Assembly: GCA_022823725.1 (NCBI GenBank)
Contig: JAJEHL010000014.1
Location: forward strand, 1-37,584
Origin: Candidatus Latescibacterota bacterium
GTDB lineage: Bacteria; Latescibacterota; UBA2968
Direction: 5' to 3'
Length of the DNA stretch: 37,584 nt
Shown here: positions 1-8,268 of the stretch, piece after piece
Position numbering within the stretch: position 1 is the stretch's first letter
Layout of the letters: each line of letters starts with the position of its first letter
Position numbers and translations under genes: made by a program
The notes under the pieces: model-generated
Seen by the model: the letters and a program-made list of their open reading frames with translations, nothing else
Databases searched by the model: none
Told to the model about the DNA's origin: nothing

Positions 1-142
1 TCGACATCAGCGCCGATACTTGGGGATTTACAACGACCTTGTCCTGATCATTTACATCTAAAAGATAATCTGCCCTATCTGCGATGGTATTGGGAGTTTT
101 TACACACTCTCGCGCCCAAAAAAATGAAGTCGCCGAAGGCAT
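1..142 (-). CDS. Possible N-terminal fragment of a divergent gene
   Basis: An ATG on the reverse strand at 142-140 opens a frame that stays open to the window edge (47 codons), with a stop just upstream at about 167. The predicted peptide has ordinary composition and contains the segment ADYLLDVNDQDKVVV, but I do not recognise a family. No Shine-Dalgarno site is visible before the ATG, which weakens the call. It would be divergent from the kinase gene at 271, with an AT-rich spacer of about 130 bp suited to two promoters. A forward frame over the same bases (1-144, ending in TAA) is an alternative: it would be the tail of an upstream gene. Confidence 0.3.
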   Translation of the reverse strand, partial: MPSATSFFWARECVKTPNTIADRADYLLDVNDQDKVVVNPQVSALMS

Positions 143-270
143 AAAAAGAAAAATATTAAAAAAACTCTATACTTCGTTATACCACAACAAATGAATTATC
201 CACACCCCTCATATATTTAGTGCCTGAAAATAATAAGCTATGTGTCTATTTTTTGCAATAGGGCTATGGA
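143..270. other. AT-rich intergenic spacer
   Basis: This AT-rich stretch lies between the possible reverse gene fragment and the kinase gene at 271. It probably carries the promoter of the kinase gene, but I could not pick a convincing -35/-10 pair and see no terminator. Confidence 0.4.
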
Positions 271-909
271 ATGAAAAAGAAAAACGATGTTAAACCCATC
301 GTAATCGGTGTTTCAGGAGGATCTGCCGCGGGCAAGACGACCTTTACGGATATACTATCTGATAGGCTTGCAGATTTTGGACCCGTCGTACTCAATCAGG
401 ACAGCTATTTCCGCGATTGGTCAGCGCTGCCAGAAGACGAGCGTGAGATCAAGCGAACGGCAAATCATCCGCGGGCTGTGCTGTGGAAGCATTTGATCGC
501 GCATGTGAAATGTCTGCGCGAAGGGCAGGCGATTGAAATGCCACCGCCCGGTACGCGGGCTTTTCGGCGGGGCGATGATCCCCAAAAGATTGTGCCTGAG
601 AAGCTGGTTATTGTGGAGGGCCACTTAATTTTTTCGCAGGAGGCTCTGAGGTCTTTGCTGGATCTCAAACTATTTTTGGAAGTGGATACACACGAGCGGG
701 TGCTCAGGCGTATGTTGCGGAATACAGGGAGTGGGATGTCACTGAAAGATGCCGTGGCATGGTATCGCCGGGATGTCATACCTAATTATCGCGTCTATAC
801 TGAGCCGACAAGCGCGTACGCAGATTTGATCGTACCGTTTGAAGGGGATGTGCAAGTAGCAGTAGATGTTGTGGCAAATGGTGTACGCAGTATGATACAC
901 CATAGATAG
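271..909 (+). CDS. Uridine kinase-like P-loop kinase
   Basis: This is a 212-residue cytoplasmic kinase of the uridine kinase/phosphoribulokinase superfamily, about the usual length of uridine kinase. The Walker A loop GVSGGSAAGKTTF is at residues 13-25, followed by NQDSYFRDW, which matches the DSYYRD-type substrate loop. VIVEGHLIF matches the Walker B/lid-proximal VIVEG strand, and RRDVIPNYRVYTEPT matches the C-terminal helix. Between them the usual nucleoside-binding FDHPDAFD and P-x-YD motifs are replaced by NHPRAVLW and PPPGTR. The phosphate acceptor may therefore not be uridine or cytidine. The start has only a weak SD (GGG/GGA shortly upstream). The family call is good; the exact substrate is open. 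Confidence 0.75.
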   Translation: MKKKNDVKPIVIGVSGGSAAGKTTFTDILSDRLADFGPVVLNQDSYFRDWSALPEDEREIKRTANHPRAVLWKHLIAHVKCLREGQAIEMPPPGTRAFRRGDDPQKIVPEKLVIVEGHLIFSQEALRSLLDLKLFLEVDTHERVLRRMLRNTGSGMSLKDAVAWYRRDVIPNYRVYTEPTSAYADLIVPFEGDVQVAVDVVANGVRSMIHHR

Positions 910-990
910 CAATATGGCTTGCCTCGCGTGTTTTCTGGTCGTAAATTTGTCTGTGATATATTTGAGATTCAACAAAAGGAGATGATTACT

Positions 991-1818
991 ATGACCGTTC
1001 AATCCGATTGGGCTGTTCTGACAGATGAAAAGCGCCAGTTTTTTGAGGACAATGGGTATCTCGTGATCGAAGACGCGCTGCCGCCCGATGTTGTTGCCGA
1101 GCTTAATGAGGCTGCAGATGAAATTTATGATCGGGAAAAGGCCGCTGATCGCCTGGAGAAAATGGGCAAGCTCAATTTGCGGAACTGCATTGTGCATCAC
1201 GATGCTTTTCTGCAATTGCTCGACTGGCCGACCACGGCTCCTCTGGCGTGGCAGATTCTCAACTGGAATATCCAGATGATTACCTCGCACCTCATTGTTT
1301 TGCCGTCTGGGCCAGAGCCTCCGGAAGAGGTAAAGCGCAAGGGTGGGTATCACCGCGATGGCGGTTCGTCTTCTCGGGAGATGACCGAACCCCATCCGCG
1401 TATTTTGCTCAAAATTGCCTATGCCATTAGCGATCAGACAGATCCCGCGTCGGGGGCGACGCAACTCGTACCCGGGAGCAATCGGCTATTTGGCAGACCT
1501 GCGATTGATCCGGCGACGGGCCATCCCCGGGGGGCGATCAATATGAATGTCAAAGCGGGCTCGGCATTCATTTTTGAACAGCGCACGTATCACGGTATTG
1601 GCAAAAACTGGTCGGGTTTTCCGCGCAAGACCATTTTTATGGGCTATGCGTATCGCTGGGTCAAGCCGATGGATTATATCAATATGCCCGATGAACTCGT
1701 TGCCCGCGCAAATCCCGTTCAAAAACAACTCTTAGGCGCGGTCTCCGATCCACTGAGTTTTTATATTCCGCAAGCGGAAGATGTGCCGCTCAGAGAACTC
1801 GTGGAAGAAAGTGTGTGA
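991..1818 (+). CDS. PhyH-family Fe(II)/2-oxoglutarate dioxygenase
   Basis: This 275-residue protein belongs to the phytanoyl-CoA dioxygenase (PhyH) family. These enzymes hydroxylate small molecules using Fe(II), O2 and 2-oxoglutarate. The iron triad reads as H121-x-D123 (GYHRDGG) and H201 (TYHGIGKNW), with R212 placed to bind 2-oxoglutarate. GATQLVPGSNR is the typical family turn. I chose the ATG at 991 because AAAAGGAG lies 9 nt upstream; a longer in-frame version from 919 has no such site. The substrate cannot be told from sequence. The gene converges with ilvD, whose stop codon starts at the next base. PhyH paralogues are numerous in Poribacteria and Latescibacteria, often near sulfatases as here. 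Confidence 0.9.
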   Translation: MTVQSDWAVLTDEKRQFFEDNGYLVIEDALPPDVVAELNEAADEIYDREKAADRLEKMGKLNLRNCIVHHDAFLQLLDWPTTAPLAWQILNWNIQMITSHLIVLPSGPEPPEEVKRKGGYHRDGGSSSREMTEPHPRILLKIAYAISDQTDPASGATQLVPGSNRLFGRPAIDPATGHPRGAINMNVKAGSAFIFEQRTYHGIGKNWSGFPRKTIFMGYAYRWVKPMDYINMPDELVARANPVQKQLLGAVSDPLSFYIPQAEDVPLRELVEESV

Positions 1819-3525
1819 TTACTCGTCTGTAACGCATCCCTCCGAAGCCGTTTTTACGTTTTTGATGTATTTGTAGAGGGTGCCGCGGTTGGCTTTGTAC
1901 GGCGGTTGGGTCCAGGCTGCACGGCGTTTTTCGAGTTCTTCGGCAGAGACGTCCATGTTGATCTCTCCGTTTTGGCTGTCGATGGTGACCTGGTCGCCGG
2001 TTTGGACGAGGGCGATGGGTCCGCCTTCGATGGCTTCGGGAACGACGTGGCCGATGAGAAAGCCGTGCGATCCGCCTGAGAAACGCCCATCGGTAATCAG
2101 TGCGACATCCTGTACCAGTCCCGCGCCGGCCAATGCAGATGTGGGGGTGAGCATTTCCGGCATGCCGGGTCCGCCTTTGGGTCCTTCGTAGCGGATGATG
2201 ATGACATTGCCTTTTTCGATCTTGCCCTGTTCGAGGGCGGCGAGCATGTCTTCCTCGCAGTCGAATACATTGGCCGCACCTTTGAAAACCTCGCCTTCTT
2301 TGCCCGTGATTTTTCCGACTGAACCTTCCGGTGCCAAATTCCCACGCAAAATTTGTAAGTGTCCCGTTGGCTTGATGGGGTCATTAAAGGGGCTTACGAT
2401 GTCTTGCTGTCCTTCACCCGTGCCATAAGGGGGAAGGCCTTTTATATCGGCGAGATTTTCGGCTATTGTTTTGCCTGTTACGGTCATCTGGTCGCCGTTG
2501 ATGAGGTCTGCGTCGAGGAGGAGTTTCATCATTGCGGGTGTTCCGCCGATGTCGTGTAGCTCTTCCATGACGTAACGTCCGGAGGGTTTGAGGTCACACA
2601 GGAGGGGTGTTTCGTTGGATATGTGTTGAAATTCGTCGATGTCGAGGTCTATGTCATAAGCTCGGGCAATGGCGAGTAGATGGAGCACGATATTGGTGGA
2701 TCCTCCCGTGACGACAGCGAGGCGGATGGCGTTGAGGAAAGATTGTTTGGTGACGATGTCGCGCGGTTTGAGGTCGGCTTCGAGCAGGGCGCGAACAGCG
2801 TGACCGGCGCGAATACATTCGGCGTGTTTGTCGGGGTCTTCGGCAGGTGTGCAAGAGGAATAGGGCAAGGAGAGGCCCATGCATTCGATGGCGCTGGCCA
2901 TGGTATTGGCGGTGTACATGCCGCCGCAGGCACCGGCGCCTGGGCAAGCGTGTTCGACGATTTCCTGGCGTTCGGCATCGCTGAGCGAGTCTGTGATAAA
3001 TTCGCCGTAGCTTTGAAAGGCGGAGACGATGTCGAGTTTGCGTTCTTCTCCCTGGATGGTGGCGCAACCGGGCTTTATTGTGCCGCCGTAGATCATCAGG
3101 GCAGGGCGGTTGAGGCGGCCCATTGCCATGATCACGCCGGGCATGTTTTTATCGCAGCCGGGCAATGCGATTAATCCATCGTACCATTGCGCGCCCATGA
3201 GGGTTTCGATGGAGTCGGCTATGAGGTCGCGGGATTGAAGGGAGAAGGACATGCCGTCTGTGCCCATGGATATGCCGTCGGATACGCCGATGGTGTTGAA
3301 GCGCATGCCAACGCACCCGGCTTCGGTGACGCCTTTTTTTGTTTCGGCGGCGAGGTCGTTGAGGTGCATATTGCAGGGGTTGCCTTCGTACCAGACCGAG
3401 GCGATGCCGACCTGTGCTTTGTCCATGTCGGCGCGCGTCAGTCCGGTGGCATAGAGCATGGCCTGAGATCCGCCCTGGGATTTTTTTTGGGTGATTTGAG
3501 AGCTGTACTTGTTCAGTTTTGCCAT
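1819..3525 (-). CDS. ilvD: Dihydroxy-acid dehydratase
   Basis: IlvD dehydrates 2,3-dihydroxy-isovalerate and 2,3-dihydroxy-3-methylvalerate to the 2-oxo acids in valine, isoleucine and leucine synthesis. The 568 residues match the family length. The three cluster cysteines are visible: C51 (NPCNMHLN), C124 (PGCDKNMPG, with the D125-K126 metal/Lys region) and C200 ([14 protein letters not shown]). The C-terminal swivel domain carries [19 protein letters not shown] lies about 6-8 nt before the ATG. The gene stands alone; no ilvB, ilvC or leu genes are in the window. It converges with the dioxygenase gene and diverges from the glycosylase gene at 3626. Confidence 0.97.
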   Translation of the reverse strand: MAKLNKYSSQITQKKSQGGSQAMLYATGLTRADMDKAQVGIASVWYEGNPCNMHLNDLAAETKKGVTEAGCVGMRFNTIGVSDGISMGTDGMSFSLQSRDLIADSIETLMGAQWYDGLIALPGCDKNMPGVIMAMGRLNRPALMIYGGTIKPGCATIQGEERKLDIVSAFQSYGEFITDSLSDAERQEIVEHACPGAGACGGMYTANTMASAIECMGLSLPYSSCTPAEDPDKHAECIRAGHAVRALLEADLKPRDIVTKQSFLNAIRLAVVTGGSTNIVLHLLAIARAYDIDLDIDEFQHISNETPLLCDLKPSGRYVMEELHDIGGTPAMMKLLLDADLINGDQMTVTGKTIAENLADIKGLPPYGTGEGQQDIVSPFNDPIKPTGHLQILRGNLAPEGSVGKITGKEGEVFKGAANVFDCEEDMLAALEQGKIEKGNVIIIRYEGPKGGPGMPEMLTPTSALAGAGLVQDVALITDGRFSGGSHGFLIGHVVPEAIEGGPIALVQTGDQVTIDSQNGEINMDVSAEELEKRRAAWTQPPYKANRGTLYKYIKNVKTASEGCVTDE

Positions 3526-3625
3526 TGAAGAGTTCCTTTCGTAGATGAGACTTTGGATTTGTCGTATTTTTGCAAGGCTGTAATTTAAACGAATTGTGGG
3601 AGATGTGTCAACAAGGGTGTGGAAT

Positions 3626-4186
3626 ATGGCTGACTATGTGTTGCAGGATTATTTGCGTGTGGGACTGAATCTGGTATTTGTGGGGTTTAATCCGAGCTTA
3701 AGGTCTGCGGAAGTTGGTTATTATTACGCGGGGCGAGGCAATCAGTTTTGGCCGTTTTTGTACGAGGCTGGGCTGACAGATCGATTGTTGGAGCCGCGGG
3801 AAGATGCGAGTATTTTGGATTATAATATCGGGCTGACAGATATTGTGAAGGGGCGCGCGACGCGGGGGATTGGAGATCTGACGGATGGCGATTATGTGTC
3901 GGGTTTTGAATTGTTGCGAGAAAAAATGCGGAGGTATCGACCGCGGGTGATTTGTTTTAATGGGAAGAGCGGATATGCTAAAGTGATGGGCGGGAAGCGA
4001 GATTACGGTTTGCAAGATGAGATGCTGGAAGGCGCGAAGCTGTTTCTCGCGCCGTCAACGAGCGGTGCGCTGCCCATGCCGAGGGTTGAGAAGTTGCGGT
4101 ATTATCGAGAGTTGAAATTTTTTGTTGATAACCTGTTAAGGAGTGAAGATGAAGCGACCGAATATTTTGTTTGTGATGACCGATGA
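3626..4186 (+). CDS. mug: Mug-type G:T/U mismatch-specific DNA glycosylase
   Basis: This 186-residue protein is a uracil-DNA glycosylase superfamily member of the Mug/TDG branch, which excises uracil or thymine (and ethenocytosine in E. coli) from mispairs with guanine. It shows [13 protein letters not shown] (the GINPG-type catalytic Asn motif, here NPS), [29 protein letters not shown], and the late loop LAPSTSGAL that corresponds to the wedge region. I prefer the ATG at 3626, with AGGG about 9 nt upstream, over a GTG at 3596. The last 38 nt overlap the start of the sulfatase gene, which suggests translational coupling although the two functions are unrelated. Confidence 0.9.
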   Translation: MADYVLQDYLRVGLNLVFVGFNPSLRSAEVGYYYAGRGNQFWPFLYEAGLTDRLLEPREDASILDYNIGLTDIVKGRATRGIGDLTDGDYVSGFELLREKMRRYRPRVICFNGKSGYAKVMGGKRDYGLQDEMLEGAKLFLAPSTSGALPMPRVEKLRYYRELKFFVDNLLRSEDEATEYFVCDDR

Positions 4187-5552
4187 CCACACGCCGCGCG
4201 AGATGAGCAGTTATGGCAATCCGATTTTGCATACGCCCAATCTGGATCGGATTGGGAATGAGGGTACGCGGTTTAACAATTGTTTTTCGACCAATGCGCT
4301 GTGCGCGCCTGCAAGGGGCACGGTGCTGACGGGATGTTTTTCACATGTCCACGGTATTCGGGGAAATTCCGAGAGGGCCGATGCGATTGAGTTTCTGGAT
4401 CCGAATGTGCCGACGTTTCCCGAGGTGCTTCAAGCCGAGGGGTATAAGACCGCGTTGTTTGGCAAGTATCATATCCGGCAGGATCCGCGGGGTTTTGATA
4501 CGTGGTGTATTCACCCCGGGCAAGGAGTGTATTTTGATCCGACGTATATCGATAATGGGAAGGAAGTCGTAAAGGAGGGGTATGCCACGGATATAACGAC
4601 GGATATGGCACTTGAATTTTTGAAGGGGTTGGATGGGGAACAGCCTTTTTGTCTGGTGTATCAGTTTAAGGCGCCGCATCGGCCGTTTACGCCAGCCCCC
4701 CGGCATGCGCATCTTTTTGAGGATGTTGAGATTCCCCAGCCGGAGACGTATGGCGATGATTTTGCGACGCGAAAAATTGCGGCGCTGGCTGAGGATATGA
4801 AGTTTGATATCAGTCTGGCGCCCGATTACGACGATATACCCGAGGGCTTGAGTGATGGGGAAAAGAAGGATTGGATTTACCAGCGTTTTATGAAGGATCG
4901 GTATCGCACGATTTACGGTGTGGATGAAAATTTGGGGCGGGTGCTGGATTATCTGGATGAGGCGGGTTGGGCTGACGATACGCTGGTGATTTATACGTCG
5001 GATCACGGGTATTTTTTGGGCGATTACGGATGGTACGATAAGCGGTTTATGTACGAGCCGTCGATTCGCATTCCGCTGGTGGTGCGTTATCCAAATGGGG
5101 GTATAAGTGGGAATGTGACCGATGCGCTGGTGATGAATGTGGATTTTGCGCCGACGATTCTGGATTTTGCCGGTGTAGAAATTCCCGAAGGTGTGCAGGG
5201 CGAGAGTTTGCGCCCGTTGCTCCAGGGGAAAGAACCCGACGATTGGCGCAGGTCTGTTTATTACGCCTATTTTGAGGATTCGTGGGTGCTGCACGGCAAG
5301 GGGTCAGAGGCGATGTCAGAACCGTCATTCCAGTATTTTACGCCGCACCGCATTGGCCCGCATCGCGGCGTGCGTACAGACCGCTACAAGCTGATTGAAT
5401 ATTATGCCGAGGGCGATTACTGGGAGTTGTTCGATCTGCAAGAAGATCCCAATGAATTGCGGAATATGTACGAAGATGTGGCGTATGCAGACCTGGTGGC
5501 GGAGTTGAAGGTTGAGTTGAGACGATTGCAGGCGCAGTATGGGGATTTGTAA
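4149..5552 (+). CDS. Type I sulfatase (alkaline phosphatase superfamily)
   Basis: This 467-residue arylsulfatase-like enzyme hydrolyses sulfate esters using a formylglycine made from a cysteine. The maturation motif is LCAPARGTVLTG with the key Cys at residue 52; it fits C-x-P-x-R, but has Ala where Ser is most common. Metal ligands are visible as VMTDDH (D12, D13) and TSDHGYFLGDYG near residue 283. There is no evident signal peptide, so it may act in the cytoplasm, unusual for a polysaccharide sulfatase. AAGGAG at 4138-4143 is 5 nt before the ATG at 4149; a GTG at 4143 is less likely. No FGE/anSME maturase gene is in the window. The true substrate is unknown. Confidence 0.93.
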   Translation: MKRPNILFVMTDDHTPREMSSYGNPILHTPNLDRIGNEGTRFNNCFSTNALCAPARGTVLTGCFSHVHGIRGNSERADAIEFLDPNVPTFPEVLQAEGYKTALFGKYHIRQDPRGFDTWCIHPGQGVYFDPTYIDNGKEVVKEGYATDITTDMALEFLKGLDGEQPFCLVYQFKAPHRPFTPAPRHAHLFEDVEIPQPETYGDDFATRKIAALAEDMKFDISLAPDYDDIPEGLSDGEKKDWIYQRFMKDRYRTIYGVDENLGRVLDYLDEAGWADDTLVIYTSDHGYFLGDYGWYDKRFMYEPSIRIPLVVRYPNGGISGNVTDALVMNVDFAPTILDFAGVEIPEGVQGESLRPLLQGKEPDDWRRSVYYAYFEDSWVLHGKGSEAMSEPSFQYFTPHRIGPHRGVRTDRYKLIEYYAEGDYWELFDLQEDPNELRNMYEDVAYADLVAELKVELRRLQAQYGDL

Positions 5553-5562
5553 GGGCGATTAG

Positions 5563-6975
5563 CTATTTTTTAGGCATGTACACATCGGTCGCGGAGCCGA
5601 GGTGGATTTCTGAGGCTATGCCGATGGATTCGGCAAGCGATGGGTGCGGGTGAATGGTGTGGACAATGTCTTCGGCGACGGCAGCCATTTCAATGGCGAG
5701 GGCGCCTTCGGCGATGAGGTCACCCGCGTTTGGTCCCACAATACCCATGCCGAGTACGCGTTGGGTATAGGGATCGACAATGAGCTTGGTCTGGCCTTCG
5801 ATGCGTCCAATTGCATGCGCTTTGCCCAGGGCGGCCCAGGGAAAGCGCACGATATCGACTTTGCGACCTTGTTTGAGAGCGTCGGTTTCGGTCAGGCCCA
5901 CCCAGGCAATTTCGGGGTCGGTGTACACGACAGAGGGAATGAGTGCGTCAAAAGACGCGGGTTCACCGGCGAGAACTTCGGCGGCGATTTTGCCTTCGTG
6001 CGCGGCTTTGTGGGCAAGGCCAGGACCCGGAACGGCGTCGCCGATTGCAAAGAGGCGGGGGTCGTTTGTACGCATTTGCGAATCGACTTCGATGAATCCC
6101 TGATCATTGGGTTCAATGTCCGTGTTTTCCAGGCCGATATTGTCTGTGTTCGGGCGTCGGCCAATGCAGAGGAGGACGCGGTCGAATATTTCGGATGTTT
6201 TCGATTCTTCACCTTCCCAGTTTACTTCAATGCCGGTGTTGACTTCTTCGATATGCGTGACGCGCGTGCTGGTGTGTATGGCGCTGAATGCCTGACGCAA
6301 TCGGGTTTCGAGGGGTTTGACCAGGTCGGGATCGGTGCCGGGCAGGAGGGTGTCGGTCATTTCGACGACGGTGACGGCACTTCCCAATGCGGCATAAACA
6401 CTGCCGAGTTCGAGGCCGATGATGCCCCCGCCAACGACGAGAAGGCTTTTGGGTATTTCGTCGAGGTGGAGTGCTGTTGTCGAGTCCAGGATGCGCGGTG
6501 TGTCGAGCGCGAAAATTGGGAGGATGATAGGGCGTGATCCCGTGGCGATGATGGCGTGTTCAAATTCGACGCGGTCGATATCGCCATCGCCTTCGATAGA
6601 CGCACTTTGCGAATTCTCGAATTGCGCGTAGCCCGTCAGGTGGGTAACCTTGCGCTGGCGCACCAGGCCAGATAGGCCATTTGAGAGGCGGGTGATGATG
6701 TTGTCTTTCCAGCCCCGCAGGGCGTCCAGATCGATTTTGGGATCGCCAAAGGTGAGGCCATAAGTTCTGGCTTCGCTGGCTTCGGTGATGAGTTCGGCAA
6801 CGTGGAGCAGGGCTTTGGATGGGATGCATCCGCGCAATAAACAGGTGCCACCGAGGTTGTCGTCGGCATTGACGAGGGTGACATGCAGACCCAGATCAGC
6901 AGCGCGAAAGGCCGCTGTATATCCGCCGGGACCGCCGCCGATTACGAGGAGATCGGTTTTGTGCGTTTCGGCCAT
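5563..6975 (-). CDS. lpd: Dihydrolipoyl dehydrogenase (E3)
   Basis: This FAD flavoprotein reoxidises dihydrolipoyl groups on E2 and passes electrons to NAD+. Its 470 residues are typical. The N-terminal FAD site is VIGGGPGGYTAAFRAADLG. The redox disulfide is C45-LLRG-C50 (GGTCLLRGCIPSK), where most E3 proteins have CLNVGC. The NAD-binding fold has VVGGGIIGLELGSVYAALG, a second FAD strand is LFAIGDAVPGPGLAHKA, and the C-terminal catalytic pair is in HPHPSLAES. GGAGAAA precedes the ATG. It is the last gene of the reverse aceE-aceF-lpd operon, with a 14-nt gap after aceF. This context ties it to pyruvate dehydrogenase, though it may also serve other 2-oxoacid complexes. Confidence 0.96.
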   Translation of the reverse strand: MAETHKTDLLVIGGGPGGYTAAFRAADLGLHVTLVNADDNLGGTCLLRGCIPSKALLHVAELITEASEARTYGLTFGDPKIDLDALRGWKDNIITRLSNGLSGLVRQRKVTHLTGYAQFENSQSASIEGDGDIDRVEFEHAIIATGSRPIILPIFALDTPRILDSTTALHLDEIPKSLLVVGGGIIGLELGSVYAALGSAVTVVEMTDTLLPGTDPDLVKPLETRLRQAFSAIHTSTRVTHIEEVNTGIEVNWEGEESKTSEIFDRVLLCIGRRPNTDNIGLENTDIEPNDQGFIEVDSQMRTNDPRLFAIGDAVPGPGLAHKAAHEGKIAAEVLAGEPASFDALIPSVVYTDPEIAWVGLTETDALKQGRKVDIVRFPWAALGKAHAIGRIEGQTKLIVDPYTQRVLGMGIVGPNAGDLIAEGALAIEMAAVAEDIVHTIHPHPSLAESIGIASEIHLGSATDVYMPKK

Positions 6976-6989
6976 GTGGTTTCTCCAGT

Positions 6990-8243
6990 TTATCCGCCCA
7001 TGAGCATGAGTTCCGGGTTTTCGAGCGCATCGACGATTTTTCGCATGAATCGCGCGCCGTCGGCGCCGTCAATAACGCGGTGGTCATAAGAGAGTGCCAA
7101 AGGCATGATGAGGCGAGGTTCGATGCGTCCTTCGCGCACGGTGGCTTCTTCTCTGGCGCGTCCGAGTCCCAATATTGCAACTTCGGGGTGATTGACGATG
7201 GGGGTAAATTCACCCACGCCCAGGCTGCCCAGGTTGGTGATGGTGAATGTGCCGCCTTGCAGTTCGTCGAGGCCAATTTTGTTGGTGCGCGCGCGGTTGC
7301 TGATGTCGCCGAGTTCGAGAGCCAGTTTCAGGATGTCTTTGCGATCGACGTCTTTGATGACGGGAACGAGTAAGCCGCGCTCGGTGTCAACGGCGATGCC
7401 GAGGTTGTAGTAGTGTTTGAGTATAATTTCATTGGCCCCCGCATCGAGGCTGGCGTTGAATTGCGGAAAGGTCTTGAGCGCGGTGATAATTGCTTTTAGC
7501 GCGAGGACGGTCGGCGTTAGTTTGGCACCCTGTGCTTCGGCTTTTTCTTTGTTGCGTTGCCGAAATGCTTCGAGGTCTGTGACGTCTGCGCGATCAAATT
7601 GCGTGACATGAGCCACCTGTTGCCAGGCCTGGCTCATATTTTTTGCAATAATTTGCCGAACTTTGCTGAGGGGTTGGCGTTCGATGTTGCCCCATCTCGA
7701 GAAGTCGGGCAATTCGACGGGTGCGGTTGGTGCGGGACCACCTGTTTGCCGATCGCGCACAGCGGCTTTGACATCGTCTTGTGAGATGCGGCCACCGGGG
7801 CCGGAGCCAGCGACCTGGGTGAGATCTACGCCGAGTTCTCGCGCGAGCCGCCGCGTGGATGGTGCCGCGGGAATGGGATCGCCGTTGGACGCGGGTGCAG
7901 GTGGTCTGGGTGCGGGAGGTGTTGGTTCGGGTGCTCTGGCGGTGGGTTCGGGTTCTTTTTTTTGTGCAGGAGCCGGTGCTTCGGCTTCAGGCTCTGCTTG
8001 TTGTTCGCCTTCTTCAACGGAGATCAATAAGCTGCCCACGGGCACGCGGTCTCCGGCATTAACGTGTATTTTTGTGACGGTGCCAGCAACACTGCTGGGT
8101 ACTTCAACGAGGGCTTTGTCGGTTTCGAGCTCGAGCACGCTCTGATCGACTTCAACGGTGTCGCCTTCGGCAATGAGTACGCTGACAACATCGCCGGCTT
8201 CTACACCTTCGCCGAGATCGGGAAGTTTAAATTCGGTTGCCAC
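6990..8243 (-). CDS. aceF: Pyruvate dehydrogenase E2, dihydrolipoyl acetyltransferase
   Basis: This 417-residue E2 has one N-terminal lipoyl domain with the lipoylated Lys43 in LELETDKALVEVPS. An Ala/Pro/Glu-rich linker follows (about 78-120). Next is a peripheral subunit-binding domain (APSTRRLARELGVDL, then GSGPGGRISQDDV), a second linker, and the catalytic domain ending in SYDHRVIDGADG with H388 and D392. It transfers acetyl from lipoamide to CoA. The start is GTG at 8243, decided by an excellent AAGGAGG four bases upstream (8248-8254). A single lipoyl domain contrasts with the three of E. coli AceF. It lies 25 nt after aceE in the same operon. Confidence 0.96.
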   Translation of the reverse strand: MATEFKLPDLGEGVEAGDVVSVLIAEGDTVEVDQSVLELETDKALVEVPSSVAGTVTKIHVNAGDRVPVGSLLISVEEGEQQAEPEAEAPAPAQKKEPEPTARAPEPTPPAPRPPAPASNGDPIPAAPSTRRLARELGVDLTQVAGSGPGGRISQDDVKAAVRDRQTGGPAPTAPVELPDFSRWGNIERQPLSKVRQIIAKNMSQAWQQVAHVTQFDRADVTDLEAFRQRNKEKAEAQGAKLTPTVLALKAIITALKTFPQFNASLDAGANEIILKHYYNLGIAVDTERGLLVPVIKDVDRKDILKLALELGDISNRARTNKIGLDELQGGTFTITNLGSLGVGEFTPIVNHPEVAILGLGRAREEATVREGRIEPRLIMPLALSYDHRVIDGADGARFMRKIVDALENPELMLMGG

Positions 8244-8268
8244 GAGACCTCCTTAATCGCGGATTGAG

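Noticed and set aside
1-144. Forward open frame ending in TAA at 142-144
   Set aside because: It could be the tail of an upstream gene, but its composition is no better than that of the overlapping reverse frame, and no family is recognisable. I listed the reverse frame only as a low-confidence alternative.
739-1464. Long reverse open frame over the kinase and dioxygenase genes
   Set aside because: It is antisense to two well-supported genes with clear motifs, and its translation is rich in His, Arg and Pro as expected of a shadow frame.
4341-5294. Reverse open frame of 317 codons inside the sulfatase gene
   Set aside because: It lies opposite a complete sulfatase with catalytic motifs; the reverse product has no known domain and an Ile/Arg/His-heavy shadow composition.
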